Positions 26,909 to 37,620 are shown, numbered from the stretch's first letter. The stretch: DNA of 64,000 nt from CAIYXB01 sp038146805 (GCA_038146805.1 JAYQSH010000011.1:124001-188000), one strand, 5' to 3'. Notes: generated from the sequence alone by a model not told the origin. A program made the numbers and translations.

Positions 26909-27589
26909 GTGGGCGGTATTAAACCATATTATATTCCAGCTAATTTTAGGCTAAACGCACCTCAAGAAAAAGAAGGTAAGGCCGATTGGCGCGTAGTTAA
27001 TGAAGATGTGTCACAGCTTGGTACAAGAAGAAACCAAGTTGTAAGAGCTTTAAGCAAAGAATATGGATATTTAACTTGGAGATTTGCATGGCAGGTCGGT
27101 GATGGTAAATATGTACCATACAAAGAAGCAGTTAAAATTTATGAAGAAGGTTATGAGGAACATTTAAAAGCAAATCCTGATAAGGTGCAGTATCTTTCAG
27201 AAACTGCTCGTGATGTTTTTGATAACGATGAATCAAATGTAGTTTCGGGTAATAACTATTATAACCAAGGTAAAAAATTAACTCACTTGCAAGATATTTC
27301 TATTAGAAGAGTAATGGCAAAACTAGGTCATAGTTTTAATGGTGATAAATTGGTAAGAGTTAGAAAATCTAGAAACTCTGACGCAGTAGGTAAGTCTCTT
27401 TCACCAAAACTAATACCATTTCACAGACCTGAGATTGTAAAAGGATTTAAACCTATTAAAAAGCAAACAGAGCCAACTATTGAAGATTTCTGGCAATTAA
27501 ATAGAGTTATACAATACAGTGATAGTCTTGCAAGACTCAAACCTCAAGAAAGACAAACTTTTGTGGATGATCCTAAAAAATTTGACTAA
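26909..27589 (+). CDS. Hypothetical basic protein downstream of the kinase-like gene
   Basis: This 226-residue protein starts at GTG 26909; no in-frame ATG occurs until about residue 136. There is no Shine-Dalgarno, but TATAAT (26895-26900) ends only 8 bases before the GTG, so the message may be leaderless or nearly so. The sequence is basic and polar, with 'GYLTWRFAWQVGDGKYVPYKEAV' (positions 48-70) and 'NLTHLQDISIRRVMAKLGH'-like helices. There is no TM or signal and no recognised family. It lies in the island between the kinase-like gene and the gmk remnant; its stop overlaps the gmk remnant's stop region by a few bases. Confidence 0.55.
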   Translation: MGGIKPYYIPANFRLNAPQEKEGKADWRVVNEDVSQLGTRRNQVVRALSKEYGYLTWRFAWQVGDGKYVPYKEAVKIYEEGYEEHLKANPDKVQYLSETARDVFDNDESNVVSGNNYYNQGKKLTHLQDISIRRVMAKLGHSFNGDKLVRVRKSRNSDAVGKSLSPKLIPFHRPEIVKGFKPIKKQTEPTIEDFWQLNRVIQYSDSLARLKPQERQTFVDDPKKFD

Positions 27590-28120
27590 AAATTTACTTT
27601 ATCATTGAGGTTCAAATCAACTAAACGAGCAGACATTATTAATGCTTTTACAGACTCAACTGCCTTATTAAGATCATCATTAGTAACAATATAATCAAAC
27701 TTATCAAGATACTTCATCTCTTCAGATGCTTTTTTTAAACGCTTTTGCAGGATCTCTTCTTTTTCAATACCACGATTACGCAAACGAGCTTCAAGCTCAT
27801 CTAAAGAAGGTGGCACCAGAAAAATACTCAAAGCATCTGGATACTTATCCATTACCTGCAGTGCGCCTTGAACTTCAATCTCTAAAAAAACATCTTTACC
27901 AACTTCTAAGGTTTCAAAAACAAAATCCTTTGGTATGCCATAGTAATTACCAACAAACTACTCTGCCCACTCAAGTAAAGCATCGGCTTCAATCATTTTT
28001 TCAAAATGTTCGCGGGTTCTAAAAAAATAATTTTTTCCATCAACTTCACCAGGTCTAATTGCGCAAGTTGTACATGAAATAGAAAACTCTATATTTTTTA
28101 AATTTGCAAAGCGCTTTGGT
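27586..28120 (-). pseudogene. gmk: Decayed guanylate kinase remnant
   Basis: Reading the minus strand from about 28120 gives 'FSISCTTCAIRPGEVDGKNY' then 'FFRTREHFEKMIEADALLEWAE', an in-frame TAG (near 27957), and 'FVGNYYGIPKDFV', 'FLEIEVQGALQV' and 'SIFLVPPSLDELEARLRNRG' to the end. This is the Gmk core, but the N-terminal P-loop is missing, the conserved TTRxxRPGE Arg is Cys, and the stop interrupts the GMP-binding region. Several independent lesions show real decay rather than a read error. Gmk is normally essential, so an intact copy is expected elsewhere. The 5' break lies about 25-40 bases from the end of the adjacent ATPase gene. Confidence 0.85.
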
Positions 28121-28145
28121 GGTCATCCCCCCGTATACTAAACAA

Positions 28146-29288
28146 CTACTTCAAGCTTTCTATTCCCCGAACTTCAATTCTTTCATCTAATAAAAAATTC
28201 TTCTTGCCAGGATATATTACAGTAATTTTCTCCAGTCCTAATTCTTCTATCGCACTAAACATTGAGTTCGTTGCTTTGGGCAAATCAGAATATTTTAGTT
28301 CACAGCCATATCTTTTACCATTTTTTTCATAAACTAAATCTATCTCTGGTCCATTATGAACACTCCAAAAAAAACACTCATCCTCTCTAAGTTCTTGTTT
28401 ACGAATAAATTCTTCTAAAGCAAAACCTTCCCAAGATGCTCCAAGCATAGGATGAGACTTAATTGATTCTTTGGTTTCAAGATTTAATAAAGCATGAAAA
28501 ATACCAGAATCTCTAAAATAAATCTTTGGTGCTTTTACTAGTCGTTTTTTTGTATTGATGAAAAACGGCTGCAATTGTCTAATCATAAAAGTTCCAGAAA
28601 GTATATTCAAATAATTCTTCACAGTAGGTCCAGAAACCTGAAGACTGGTTGCTAATTGACTTGCATTAAAGGTCTGTCCATGAAAATGTGCTAACATTTG
28701 CCAAAACTGATTTAAGGTTCTTGCTGGAATTTTAATTCCTAGATTGGGTATGTCTCTCTCTAAAAAAGTTTTTATATACTCCTTGCGCCATAAAAAAGAC
28801 GCTGACTGATTTTTAGCCAAATAAGAAAGCGGGAAACCCCCTCTGAGCCACAATTTCTCCACTGAATCAATATTAGAAATACTAAAAGGAGTGAGCTCTA
28901 TATAGCCAATTCTACCTGCTAGAGTTTCAGAACTCTGATTAATAAGATCTCTTGATGCGCTACCTAAAATAATGAATTGCGTATCATGTTTTTTCTTATC
29001 AGCCAAAACTCGAAGCACTGGAAAAATCTCTGGTCTTCTTTGAATCTCATCAATAATCACATAACCCGTTAAATCTTCTAGAGCCAATTGAGGATTTTCT
29101 AATTGAGCTAAATCATACTGATCCTCTAAATCAAAAAAATGAATTTGCTTTTTCTTACGCAAACCCTCTATAAACAATTTCACTAAAGTTGTTTTCCCGC
29201 ACTGCCTAGGCCCCAAGATCGCCACAACAGCAAAAACCTCCAAATATTCATTAAGTCGTTTTATGCCGTTATCTCTGGCTAAATACAT
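28146..29288 (-). CDS. AAA-family ATPase with DUF4143 domain
   Basis: The 380-residue protein has Walker A 'GPRQCGKTT' (26-34), Walker B 'GYVIIDEIQRRPE', and 'ILGSASRDLI' (sensor region). The C-terminal DUF4143 part has 'FFINTKKRLVKAPKIYFRDSG' (positions ~237-257) and an Asp/Glu-x-Lys-like end 'GPEIDLVYEKNGKRYGCELK', resembling a PD-(D/E)xK core. This large family is abundant in mobile and accessory regions of bacteria and archaea; its biological role is unsettled. The complete, intact frame suggests it is functional or recently acquired. It stands alone between the gmk remnant and a decayed transposase region. Confidence 0.88.
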   Translation of the reverse strand: MYLARDNGIKRLNEYLEVFAVVAILGPRQCGKTTLVKLFIEGLRKKKQIHFFDLEDQYDLAQLENPQLALEDLTGYVIIDEIQRRPEIFPVLRVLADKKKHDTQFIILGSASRDLINQSSETLAGRIGYIELTPFSISNIDSVEKLWLRGGFPLSYLAKNQSASFLWRKEYIKTFLERDIPNLGIKIPARTLNQFWQMLAHFHGQTFNASQLATSLQVSGPTVKNYLNILSGTFMIRQLQPFFINTKKRLVKAPKIYFRDSGIFHALLNLETKESIKSHPMLGASWEGFALEEFIRKQELREDECFFWSVHNGPEIDLVYEKNGKRYGCELKYSDLPKATNSMFSAIEELGLEKITVIYPGKKNFLLDERIEVRGIESLK

Positions 29289-29306
29289 ATAGCTTATTCT
29301 ACCCTA

Positions 29307-29347
29307 AATCATGAAAATCTAAAACTCATCTTTAGATTTTCATGATT
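29307..29347. repeat. Perfect 17-bp-arm hairpin after the ATPase gene region
   Basis: AATCATGAAAATCTAAA (29307-29323) and its exact reverse complement (29331-29347) flank a 7-base loop. There is no T-run on either side, so it is not a standard terminator. It is followed at once by CGGGGTCAGGTCTCAC, a motif commonly seen at the edges of REP-associated tyrosine transposase elements. Confidence 0.7.
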
Positions 29348-29348
29348 C

Positions 29349-29680
29349 GGGGTCAGGTCTCACAATTCGCCTTTCTTAGTACATGAACATCCAAATTTCC
29401 AAGCTCTGGCTTATTCGCTACTTATTTCTTAAAATTCAAATGAATTTTTGATATATTCTTTGATTGTTTCTTAAATCTAACTGCAAGTTCATTCAAACTA
29501 ATGTAGTCAAACCCTCTTAAAAAATAAATCTTCATCTTAATTAATCGCTAGTTTTCTATCCAGATTTCTATTCTCTATTTCTTTCAATAATAATTTTTCA
29601 TCAAAGACTCTTCTTAATTCACGCAACTAATACCTCATCCTCATTTATCAAAGAAAGATCTAGGTTTTGATTTATCACTT
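29349..29680 (-). other. Gene-free stretch with probable remnant of a REP-associated transposase
   Basis: There is no open gene in this stretch. On the minus strand, short broken frames read 'LRELRRVFDEKLLLKEIENR' and then 'FDYISLNELAVRFKKQSKNI', similar in style to the C-terminal helix-turn-helix tail of RAYT/Y1-type transposases. Stops and frame changes break it throughout. The edge motif GGGGTCAGG (29349-29357) supports a decayed mobile element. The identification is tentative. Confidence 0.35.
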
Positions 29681-29686
29681 TTTTTT

Positions 29687-30441
29687 AGCTTAACACAGCA
29701 AAAAAAACTTAAAAAAATTTAAGATAAAACTAGCTAAAAACCATAAGTTTTTAACCTGAGCTTAACAAAAATAACCACTAATTATAGAAGACTACTGGGG
29801 GTAGGAGAAAAAATGACATATATTGGAGCTGATGGTTCACAAACAAAAGAACAACTAGAGCAACAAAGAAAAAAAGCTGCAGAAGAAGCTAAAGCTAAAG
29901 AAGCAGAAAGCTTAGAAGCAAGCAGTGGTTCTACAAAGCCTGAAACTGCTCCAGAAAGTACTAATGAGAGCCGAACACAAGCTGCAGCTAAAAGAGAGCA
30001 AAACACCTCTGGCTCAGGACAAAACCAAGAAACACTTTTAACACAAACCGTAAGAGGCTATACGCCAGAAGCAGAACCCCAAACACAAGCAACGGCACTT
30101 TTAACTCATTTAAAAAAACAAACTAGCGAAGATACAACTAATGATGTTTACAGTGATTACAATGAAGGCAGTTCAAGTGAAAGCACTCAAAGAGCAAACC
30201 CTGCTCTGCAATTAGTTCAAACACAACAAAACTATAGACGAGAATCAACACAAGCTCAACAAGCAGTACGACAATTAAGCAATGAACAAAAACAAAAAAT
30301 TATAGACCTAAGTGAAGCACTCATTAGGCTCGGTAAATCTGAAGAAGTTACACAAGCTTTGAAAGATCTATTTCTACAGCCACAAAATGCTCAAGAAATT
30401 TTGAGTGGTTTAGAAGAAACAAAAAATCAAGCTGATATAGA
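29687..30441 (+). repeat. Long direct repeat, copy B (promoter plus N-terminal coding region)
   Basis: Partner of 20601-21373. AGCTTAACA occurs at 29687-29695 and 29759-29767. TTAACA and TATAGA lie 15 bases apart, and AGGAG precedes the ATG at 29813. The two copies, ~9 kb apart in the same orientation, could recombine and delete or fuse the genes. Confidence 0.9.
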
Positions 30442-33400
30442 CCAAGCAACTAAAGCTATCGATCAAGCTCTTATACAAGCGAAACAGGTTTCTGAAGGAT
30501 CTGACGGGTCTGCCAAAGTCGCAACAGAAAAACAAGAAACGAGTGAGCGACTAGCTAGGGAAATCAGAGAAATTCAAGAAGCAGAAAATACTTTATCACA
30601 AGACTTCAATTTAAGAGGAAAAACCAAAGACCAAAGAGATACATATTTTAATAGCCAAAATGCAGCAAGGGCAACATTAGCCAAGTATGAACATCTAAGG
30701 TCAGATACTAAAACCCTTGAAGAGCAAAAACAAGGAAATCTAGATCAATCAGAAGAAGCTGAACAAGAATGGACTGAAAAATCTGTTAGAGAAAACCAAG
30801 CCGCAAAAGATAGTACTAGGACTTTCAAAGAAGCAGAAAAACTTTTTGATGCCGGAGATTATGAAGGCGCTACAAAAGTTGCTACTGGAGAAAGCTACAC
30901 AAAAGACGAAGTTGTCAGCCTAGAAAGAACTGATACTCCACTAGAAACAGAACTTACAGGTGAAGCCAAGACCCAAAAAGACGCTATAGAATTTCACGAT
31001 GAAGTAACTAGAAAAGCACTTCAAGCACAAGAAACTCTTACAACTTTAATAGCAGAGCAAAAAGCTCTTGAAACCAAAGCTGCAGATTCAAAACAAACTG
31101 AAGAAACCAGACTGGCTAGTCTTCAAGCAGCAAGGGATCTAGAAGCCAGTATCCAAGAACAAACAAGAACCACGCATGGGCTTCAAGAATTACAAGCACA
31201 TATTACAAAGCTTAGATCTGAAGGCAATTTCTCTGACATCGAAGATTTGGCTTCCGGCAAAACAGAATTTAAAACTGAGCAAAGATACAACGATACCGAA
31301 CAAACAAAAAAAGCAGTAGAAAGAAAAATAGAATTAAGTACAAAACAAGCTACTGAAAAGGAATATAGACAACATCAAAAAGAATCACAAGAAAACGAAA
31401 GGGCAATCGCACAGACTAAAGCAAAGCTAGCACTAATGCAAAAAACTCTTGCAGCTAAAGAAAAAGAAGTTCAAAAACTAAACAGAAGATCTAAAATCAC
31501 AGAACAAACAGAAGTAGACAAAATTAAAGCTGAAATCAAAAAGTTAGAAGCCAAGCTTAGTGGTCAACAAAACAGATCTTTACAACTAGCACAAAAAACA
31601 ATATTAGCAAATCAAACCTTAGAAGCTGCTAATAGATTAGAAGCTAAAGGAGACTTTGCTGCTGCAGAAAAAATACTTAATGGAGAGCAGCTTGAAACTA
31701 CTGATTCTTTAAGTATGGCAATGGAACTACCGGGAGTCAGTGTAGAAGAGGCTAAGAAATTAAGTCCAGAAGAAGTTAGATCTAAAGAATACCAAGAAAT
31801 TTTAGCAACAAGCATAAAAGATCTAGAAGAACAAAGCTCTAGCTATAACCAACAACTTGAATCAACCCAAAGACTACTAGGAAACGAAAACTTAACAGCA
31901 GAACAAAGACAAGAAATACTCGCACAACAAAAAACTATTCAAGACAACTTAGCAAAAGTACAAGAATTAACAGAGAATACTCTTAAAACTCAAACCAGTG
32001 TTAATGAGCTCTATAGCCAAGGTAAATTCCAAGAAATAATCGCTATCCAAAACCAAGGTCTCAGTGAAGAACAAAGAGCTGAAATGGAATATAGATACAG
32101 CTTAAGTCCTGAAGAAAGAACAGCATTAAATTATAGAGAAGTACTTACATCTTCAGCAGCAAAATTCCAAGAACAAAACACTCAATTACAACAACAATTA
32201 GAATTATCACTTAAATTACTAGAAAACAATAATTTAAGTTCTGAGCAAAGACAGGAGCTTTTAAATAGACAAGCCTTCTTAGAGCAAACTCTTTCTGAAT
32301 CACAAAGAGTCACTAATGAGTTTATGCAGACTCAAAATCAAATTACTGATCTGTATAACCAAGGCAAATACCAAGAAATAATTGATATCCAGAGCGGTAA
32401 ATCAAAAGTAGATATAAGTGTTAGTAATAATCCTGATCTAATACAAGAAAGTAAAAAAACTAATAATCAAGAATTACGCCTAACCACAAGAGAAGCTAGC
32501 TTTGAATACCAAAGATTATTAGGCTTAGCGACTAAAGCAGATGAAGACATGAAAAGACTCTCTTCTATATTAGAAAGGAATGGAAGAGAATCACAAGCAG
32601 AAGCTGATGAGTATGGTGATTTAAGTATTTTTGGTAGACATCTTAGAAACAGTCTTATTAAGGATGCTAGTAATGAACTCGAGCAAGCAGGAGTGGTTCT
32701 TAATGCTAAAACTGCTCTATCTACAAAAAGAGCAGAAGCCGAAAAATTATTTCGTGAAGGTGATATTGAAGGAGCAAGAAAAGTTCTAAAAGAAGGTTTG
32801 ATGGATTCTTTAGGCGAAAAAAACGAAGCCTACGCTGCAATGAATGAACACTATAATTCTACTCGCGGTGAAGCAGAAAAAGCTATCAACGCTACTTACC
32901 AAAGTCTTAGAAACACCGGCGTTGCGGCAGTAGCAACAGTGGCAACAGTAGCAAGTATGGGATCTCTTTCTACTTTAACAGGACCTATTATTCTAAAAGG
33001 ATTTGTGGTAGGAACTGCAGTAGGGACTGCATTTGGAGCAACAGTCACTTATATAGACTCAACTATAGATCCTACAAAAACCCAAGGACAAGCTCTAAGT
33101 GATGTAGTTAATGGGCTTGGTGGTGATGCTTATAATTCAGCCAAAGCGTCAATTAGTACCATTATTAGTATTGGGGTTCTACAAGGCTTAGCACCAGCTA
33201 GTGCTAGCACGGCTAATAATGTTTCTAACCAATTGTTTAGTAGACTCTCACAAAGCTCTCAGCAAGCCCTTGCCTACACTTCAAGTGGTATGGCTGGTTC
33301 AGTTCCAGGTCTAGTTGAGGAAACTGCAACTAAAATTGCAGAAAGAGAAAAACTAACTTCACAATTAAGAGAGCAGGGTAAATCTCCAGCAGAAATAGAA

Positions 33401-33619
33401 CAAGCTTTAAAAGAAAATAGACTTGACTCTTTAACAATGCTTCAAGATGCAAGTGTTTCTCTTGCTGCTGCAGGTGCAAGTAGTTTTGTTGGTGGTAAGT
33501 CAGCTGGTTTACAGAACCAAAACACCTCACTTACGGATGCACTGAAAATTAAAGAATTTTCTTGTGAAGTAATAGAAATGCCTGTTTCTAGCTCTTTTAG
33601 CTACCTAAAACTTGCTTAA
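29813..33619 (+). pseudogene. 5' part of the second giant coiled-coil paralogue, cut by an IS
   Basis: The frame runs from ATG 29813; genuine sequence ends at 33534 (residue ~1240) and the last ~28 residues to the stop at 33619 come from the IS end. It shares the first ~210 residues with the gene at 20728. Long coiled coils follow, with motifs of the type 'EGDIEGARKVL', 'AKGDFAAAEKILNG' and 'NQGKYQEIIDIQSG' (about residues 346, 469, 611, 736, 850, 982). A hydrophobic segment lies near 1036-1083 ('GVAAVATVATVASMGS'). Removing the IS and one target copy joins it in frame to the part ending at 37539 (2184 codons). The truncated product would keep the N-terminal and hydrophobic parts but no C-terminal enzyme domain. 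Confidence 0.85.
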
Positions 33620-34702
33620 TTTTGATATATTCCTTATTTTCAGGGCTTTTTAGATACACTACTCCCTAAAATCATGCAAAGTATGGTTCTGGTTCTAAGA
33701 TCTTTCTAACTCTATGAAGATTGTAAAGTGTAGCTAGCATGAATATTTGAGCAGAATTTTTTATAATTCCAACATAACGGGTTTTCCTAAATTTAAACCA
33801 ATTCTTTATTGCGTTGAACGGATGTTCAACATAGGCTCTGACTGATGATAATTTTTTGTTACGTTTCTTTTGAGAGTTTGAAAGTTTTCTACCTCGTGCT
33901 GCTTTATCCAAGATTCCACAAAAAATTCCACTTCTTCGTAACTCTCGTTTCCGTTCCTGGCTGTAGTAACCTTTGTCCGCAAGAACCGCTTTTGCATAAG
34001 CTGGAAGCAGTAGGTCAAAGATGACAGTATCAGCAACTTTAGCTGTTGTTGTAACTATGTCAGCAATTAAGTTTGAGCCAAAATCTAAACCCATGTGAGC
34101 CTTGTAACCACGATACCAGGTTGATCCTTTTTAGTGGAACTAGCATCTTTATCAACCCATTCTTTTTACCATTGCTTTTATTTATTGGAGCTTCAATAAT
34201 AGTTGCATCAATCAAAGCACCCTTTTTTGACAAAACAACCTTGATCATTTAGATAGCGATTGACGATTTTGAACAGTTCTTCTTGTTTGTTGTTTTGTGT
34301 TAACCAAGCTCTAAATTTACAGAGACTTGTTTCATCAGGGGACGTTTCGTCTACGCCTAGCTGCATAAATTTACGAAATGAAAGACGATCATTAATTTGT
34401 TCTTCAGTATCATAATCACTCAAGCCATAGAAATCTTTCAGTAAAGACATACGAAACATAGTTTCAGGTCTGTAGCCTTTTCTGCCAAGATCGGAGTCCT
34501 TCCATTTCTTTAAAACCTTATTAATTCGGTACCAAGGTATAACTTTGTCTATTTCTTCAAGGAATTTAGCGGCTTTTGTTGGGTTTTTGCCTGTATTTAC
34601 TATGTCTAAGAAGGTGCTTTGCATGTACTGATTTTAACATCAAACTCAATCATAGACTAGCTTTAAAGAGGAATTTATACGAAATTATTTTTCAGTGCAT
34701 CC
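33535..34702 (-). mobile_element. IS5-like insertion sequence, 1168 bp
   Basis: The ends are inverted repeats beginning GGATGCACTGAAAA on both sides (14 identical bases, then 3 of the next 4). TTAC is directly repeated at 33531-33534 and 34703-34706, a 4-bp target duplication. A DDE transposase lies on the minus strand. The interrupted reading frame is restored by exact excision of the element plus one TTAC, which fixes the boundaries independently. Confidence 0.92.
33672..34624 (-). pseudogene. IS5-family DDE transposase, multiply frameshifted
   Basis: The N-terminal part from ATG 34624 ('YRPETMFRMSLLKDFYGLSD', 'SPDETSLCKFRAWL') matches the IS5 DUF772 region. The first catalytic Asp is in 'ALIDATIIEAP', the second in 'LADKGYY', and the Glu in 'RAYVEHPFNAIKNWFKFRKT'. 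The frame changes at an AAAAAAG run near 34230, again near 34165 ('WVDKDAS') and again near 34110 ('YRGYKAHMG'). A6G runs can promote programmed shifts in some IS5 groups, but three changes within ~130 bases indicate an inactive enzyme. The element could still be moved by an intact copy elsewhere. Confidence 0.85.
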
Positions 34703-34713
34703 TTACGCAGATA

Positions 34714-37539
34714 ATGAAAATTTCTACTGCAGAAGAACTAGCAGCAATAACAATTGGTCTAGCTGAAACACAAGCCATAGGTATTAGCCCAGAGGATCCA
34801 GCATATATAGATTCCTTATTAAGTAATATTGCCAATTCAGGACTTGCAATGGCAAGAACTCACGTTCAAGAAAGAAACAGATTAAGAGCAGAAGCTGCTC
34901 AACCAAGACCTGGTGACTCTGAAACTAGGCTCGATTTTACTCAAATGGAACAAGAGTTAAGCAATTTAGATTCAAATCAACCTATCACTACAGAGCAAGC
35001 ACAAAGAATTAGAGAACAAATCGAGTCAATGGATACTACCTCTTTAAATGATGATCAAAGAAATCAATTAAAATCCTTGTTAAAAGAACTTGATACTAGT
35101 AGTTTAACAATTAGCTCAAGAGCTGAATTAGCTTATGCTGAAGGGAAACTTGTAGGCTATGCAGATCAAGTTTTAAGGCAGTATGTTGATAGAGAGATCA
35201 CAAAAAAATTCAGAGAATCTGGCGATAATCCACAAGTTGTTCAAGATCATGTTAATGACTTACAAACTAAAATTAAAACTCAAGTTGAAGAAGTACAGAA
35301 ACTACAACAACAAGGGGCTTCTGATCAAGTACTAGCTGAAGCATTAGGAAAACTACATAGATTAAATCTAGAACAATCAGCGATCATTGAAAGTGAAGCT
35401 ATAGGAAGATATGCAAAATTAAATGAAAATGCAGTAAATTTAGATACATATCAAACAGCAAGAGTATATGAAAACTTAACTAACTTAAGCGGTAATGCAA
35501 GACTAGAAGCAGAAGGATTCATTAGTGATTTATCACTTAGTGCTGAAGATATTCAAACAAGGGAAAATACAATTGGTGAAATAGACTTCATTTGTAATGA
35601 GATTTTAGAGGGAAGATTACAACATTCAGATGATCTGGATCAAAAGATTAAAGGGTTTGTTGATTCACTAGATCCTAATCATTTAAATCCAGCTAAAAAA
35701 GCGCAAGTTGATTCACTGGTCGCTATTATAAATAGTCAACTCGTGAGACAAAATAGTGCAAGCGAGAGACGAAACACTCCAACAAATACTGAAGTTGACA
35801 CAAGCCAAGATACTGAAGCACGAACTGTATTAGAAGTTGATAGAAAGACTGGTGAAAGGGTAGCAACCCTAAGCTATGATTCCGAAGCAAGCAAAAACAA
35901 TCAAAGAATAAGCACAGAAGAAAACCTACACGCAAGAGAAAATATTATCGATCCAGGCACAATTGATCCTGAGACAGGTAAAGCTCCAATGGATCTAGCT
36001 GAATATCAAGCTAGACGAGCTTTACGAGAAGCTGTTGCTCAGCAAGCTGCTGACGCCAAAGTAGCAAGTGAAAAAGGAGGAAGCGTTTCAGAAGCCAAAA
36101 CCAGCCATTCACAAAAAATAAAAGATATAAATGCTGCCATAAAAAATGGTGATTTTGATCGTGCCATCAGCCTCGCCCAAGAAGCTCAATACATAGATGA
36201 TCAATACCTTGGTCAATATAAAGCAGATTACGACTATAATACTAATCCTGATAATCCTACTTTAAGGCAGACAAGTTTTAGTGCTGTTGATGTCGATGAA
36301 TACAATCAACTTGCTGCTAATTTAACAACAAGAGAGCAAATCGCTGATTTAAAAACAATGATAGACGATGACGTTAATTTAACAGAAGCAGAAAGGGTTG
36401 ATCTTGCAAATACCATAGTTAGAACAGAACAAAGAATCATTCGAGATGAAGAAAATCAAAGAATCTTAAGGATGGGCCTTGATTCTACGTTAGAGAGATT
36501 AGCTAAAAACGCCACCACCAACCCACAACATTTAGAATTAAGAAGAATACTTCTAGATGAATCTACATCTGGTGAAGACTCTATATTAAAAACTGCTCTT
36601 TTAAGTACTGATACAAGAATAAGAGAATTTGCCTATGATGCTATTGGATTTGATCCTATAAATAGAGCAGCAGCAACTAAGCTTTTAAAAGATGGACATA
36701 CAAAAACAATTCAAGTCTTAAATTTGACAGATGAATTAAATAAACTTCCATCCAGAATAGGAATAAAGCCACTAGACTTCAGGGCATCAGCTAGAATTCA
36801 TGAACAACTTTCATACCTTGGCATAATTCCGAATTCTAGTAATATGGAATTAATTAAAGCGTTTATTGGCGAGCAATACCCGGAAGCAAGTGTTATTACT
36901 GCTATTGAAAGCAAAATAAGAGCGAGAAACCCTAATTGGAGTGATATCCAAGGCCCTATTCATGAAATGAGAGCTTATATTGCACTTGAAAGAATGGTTG
37001 CAAATGGTATTATCAAATCTTTTGTCGTAGCTGAAAATGTTGTTAATAAGTATAAACAACCAAAAGGTATGACTAAAAATCCTAAACAGTACATAGGTAT
37101 TGACGCATTAGGAATCGATGTACTTATCGTAATGAATAATGGTAATATAGTACCTTGTCAAATTAAATCTAGCGATACAGGAATTAATCACAATTATTCT
37201 GATAGACCCACTTACATAACTACAAGAGGTGATAAAATAAATATTAATAGAAGGTGGAATAATCCTTTCGACGCAACGAATAAAAGTTTAACTGAAATGG
37301 CACAAGCACTTTTATATCCTAGTAAAAATAATAGATCTGTTAGATTCCCCCCCGAGCCAACAACAGGAAATTATTCAATCGATGATCAAGTTGTAATTGA
37401 TTGTAATGCTTTTGGAGAACTGAAACATGAAACCGGAGACAAAATTGAATCTTTGAATAACGAAACTCAGATGGAGATTTTAGAAGATGCAATAATACTT
37501 GATTCTGTAGTATATGGCACGGAAAATGATTCTTGGTAG
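34714..37539 (+). pseudogene. 3' part of the second giant paralogue with PD-(D/E)xK-like nuclease domain
   Basis: Host sequence resumes at 34703, right of the IS; the first ATG in frame is 34714, and an upstream extension back to 34576 is IS-derived. From 34714 it has ~941 residues: acidic helical stretches, then the junction shared with the gene at 20728 ('AAIKNGDFDRAISLAQEA' and 'LRQTSFS'), then a unique C-terminal ~417 residues. In that region, Glu751 ('IHEMRAYIALERM'), Asp802 ('GIDVLIVMNNG') and Gln816-x-Lys818 ('VPCQIKSS') fit the E...D...(D/E/Q)xK core of PD-(D/E)xK nucleases. It is cut off from its promoter by the IS, so expression is doubtful unless the IS supplies a promoter. No immunity-like gene follows on the same strand. 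Confidence 0.8.
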
Positions 37540-37620
37540 ACCAAGAAAAGACTAGGCTACAAAACACCTTTTGAGGTCTTTGAGGAAGAAATCAAGCAAA
37601 GTTGCATTTGCTCCTAGAAT

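Noticed and set aside
33535..33619. Last ~28 residues of the 5' giant-gene fragment
   Set aside because: Derived from reading into the IS; not part of the original protein.
34230..34245. Programmed frameshift at AAAAAAG in the transposase
   Set aside because: Possible in principle, but two more frame changes follow within ~130 bases, so decay is the simpler explanation.
34576..34713. N-terminal extension of the 3' giant-gene fragment
   Set aside because: Encoded by the antisense of the IS transposase end and its terminal repeat; not native sequence.
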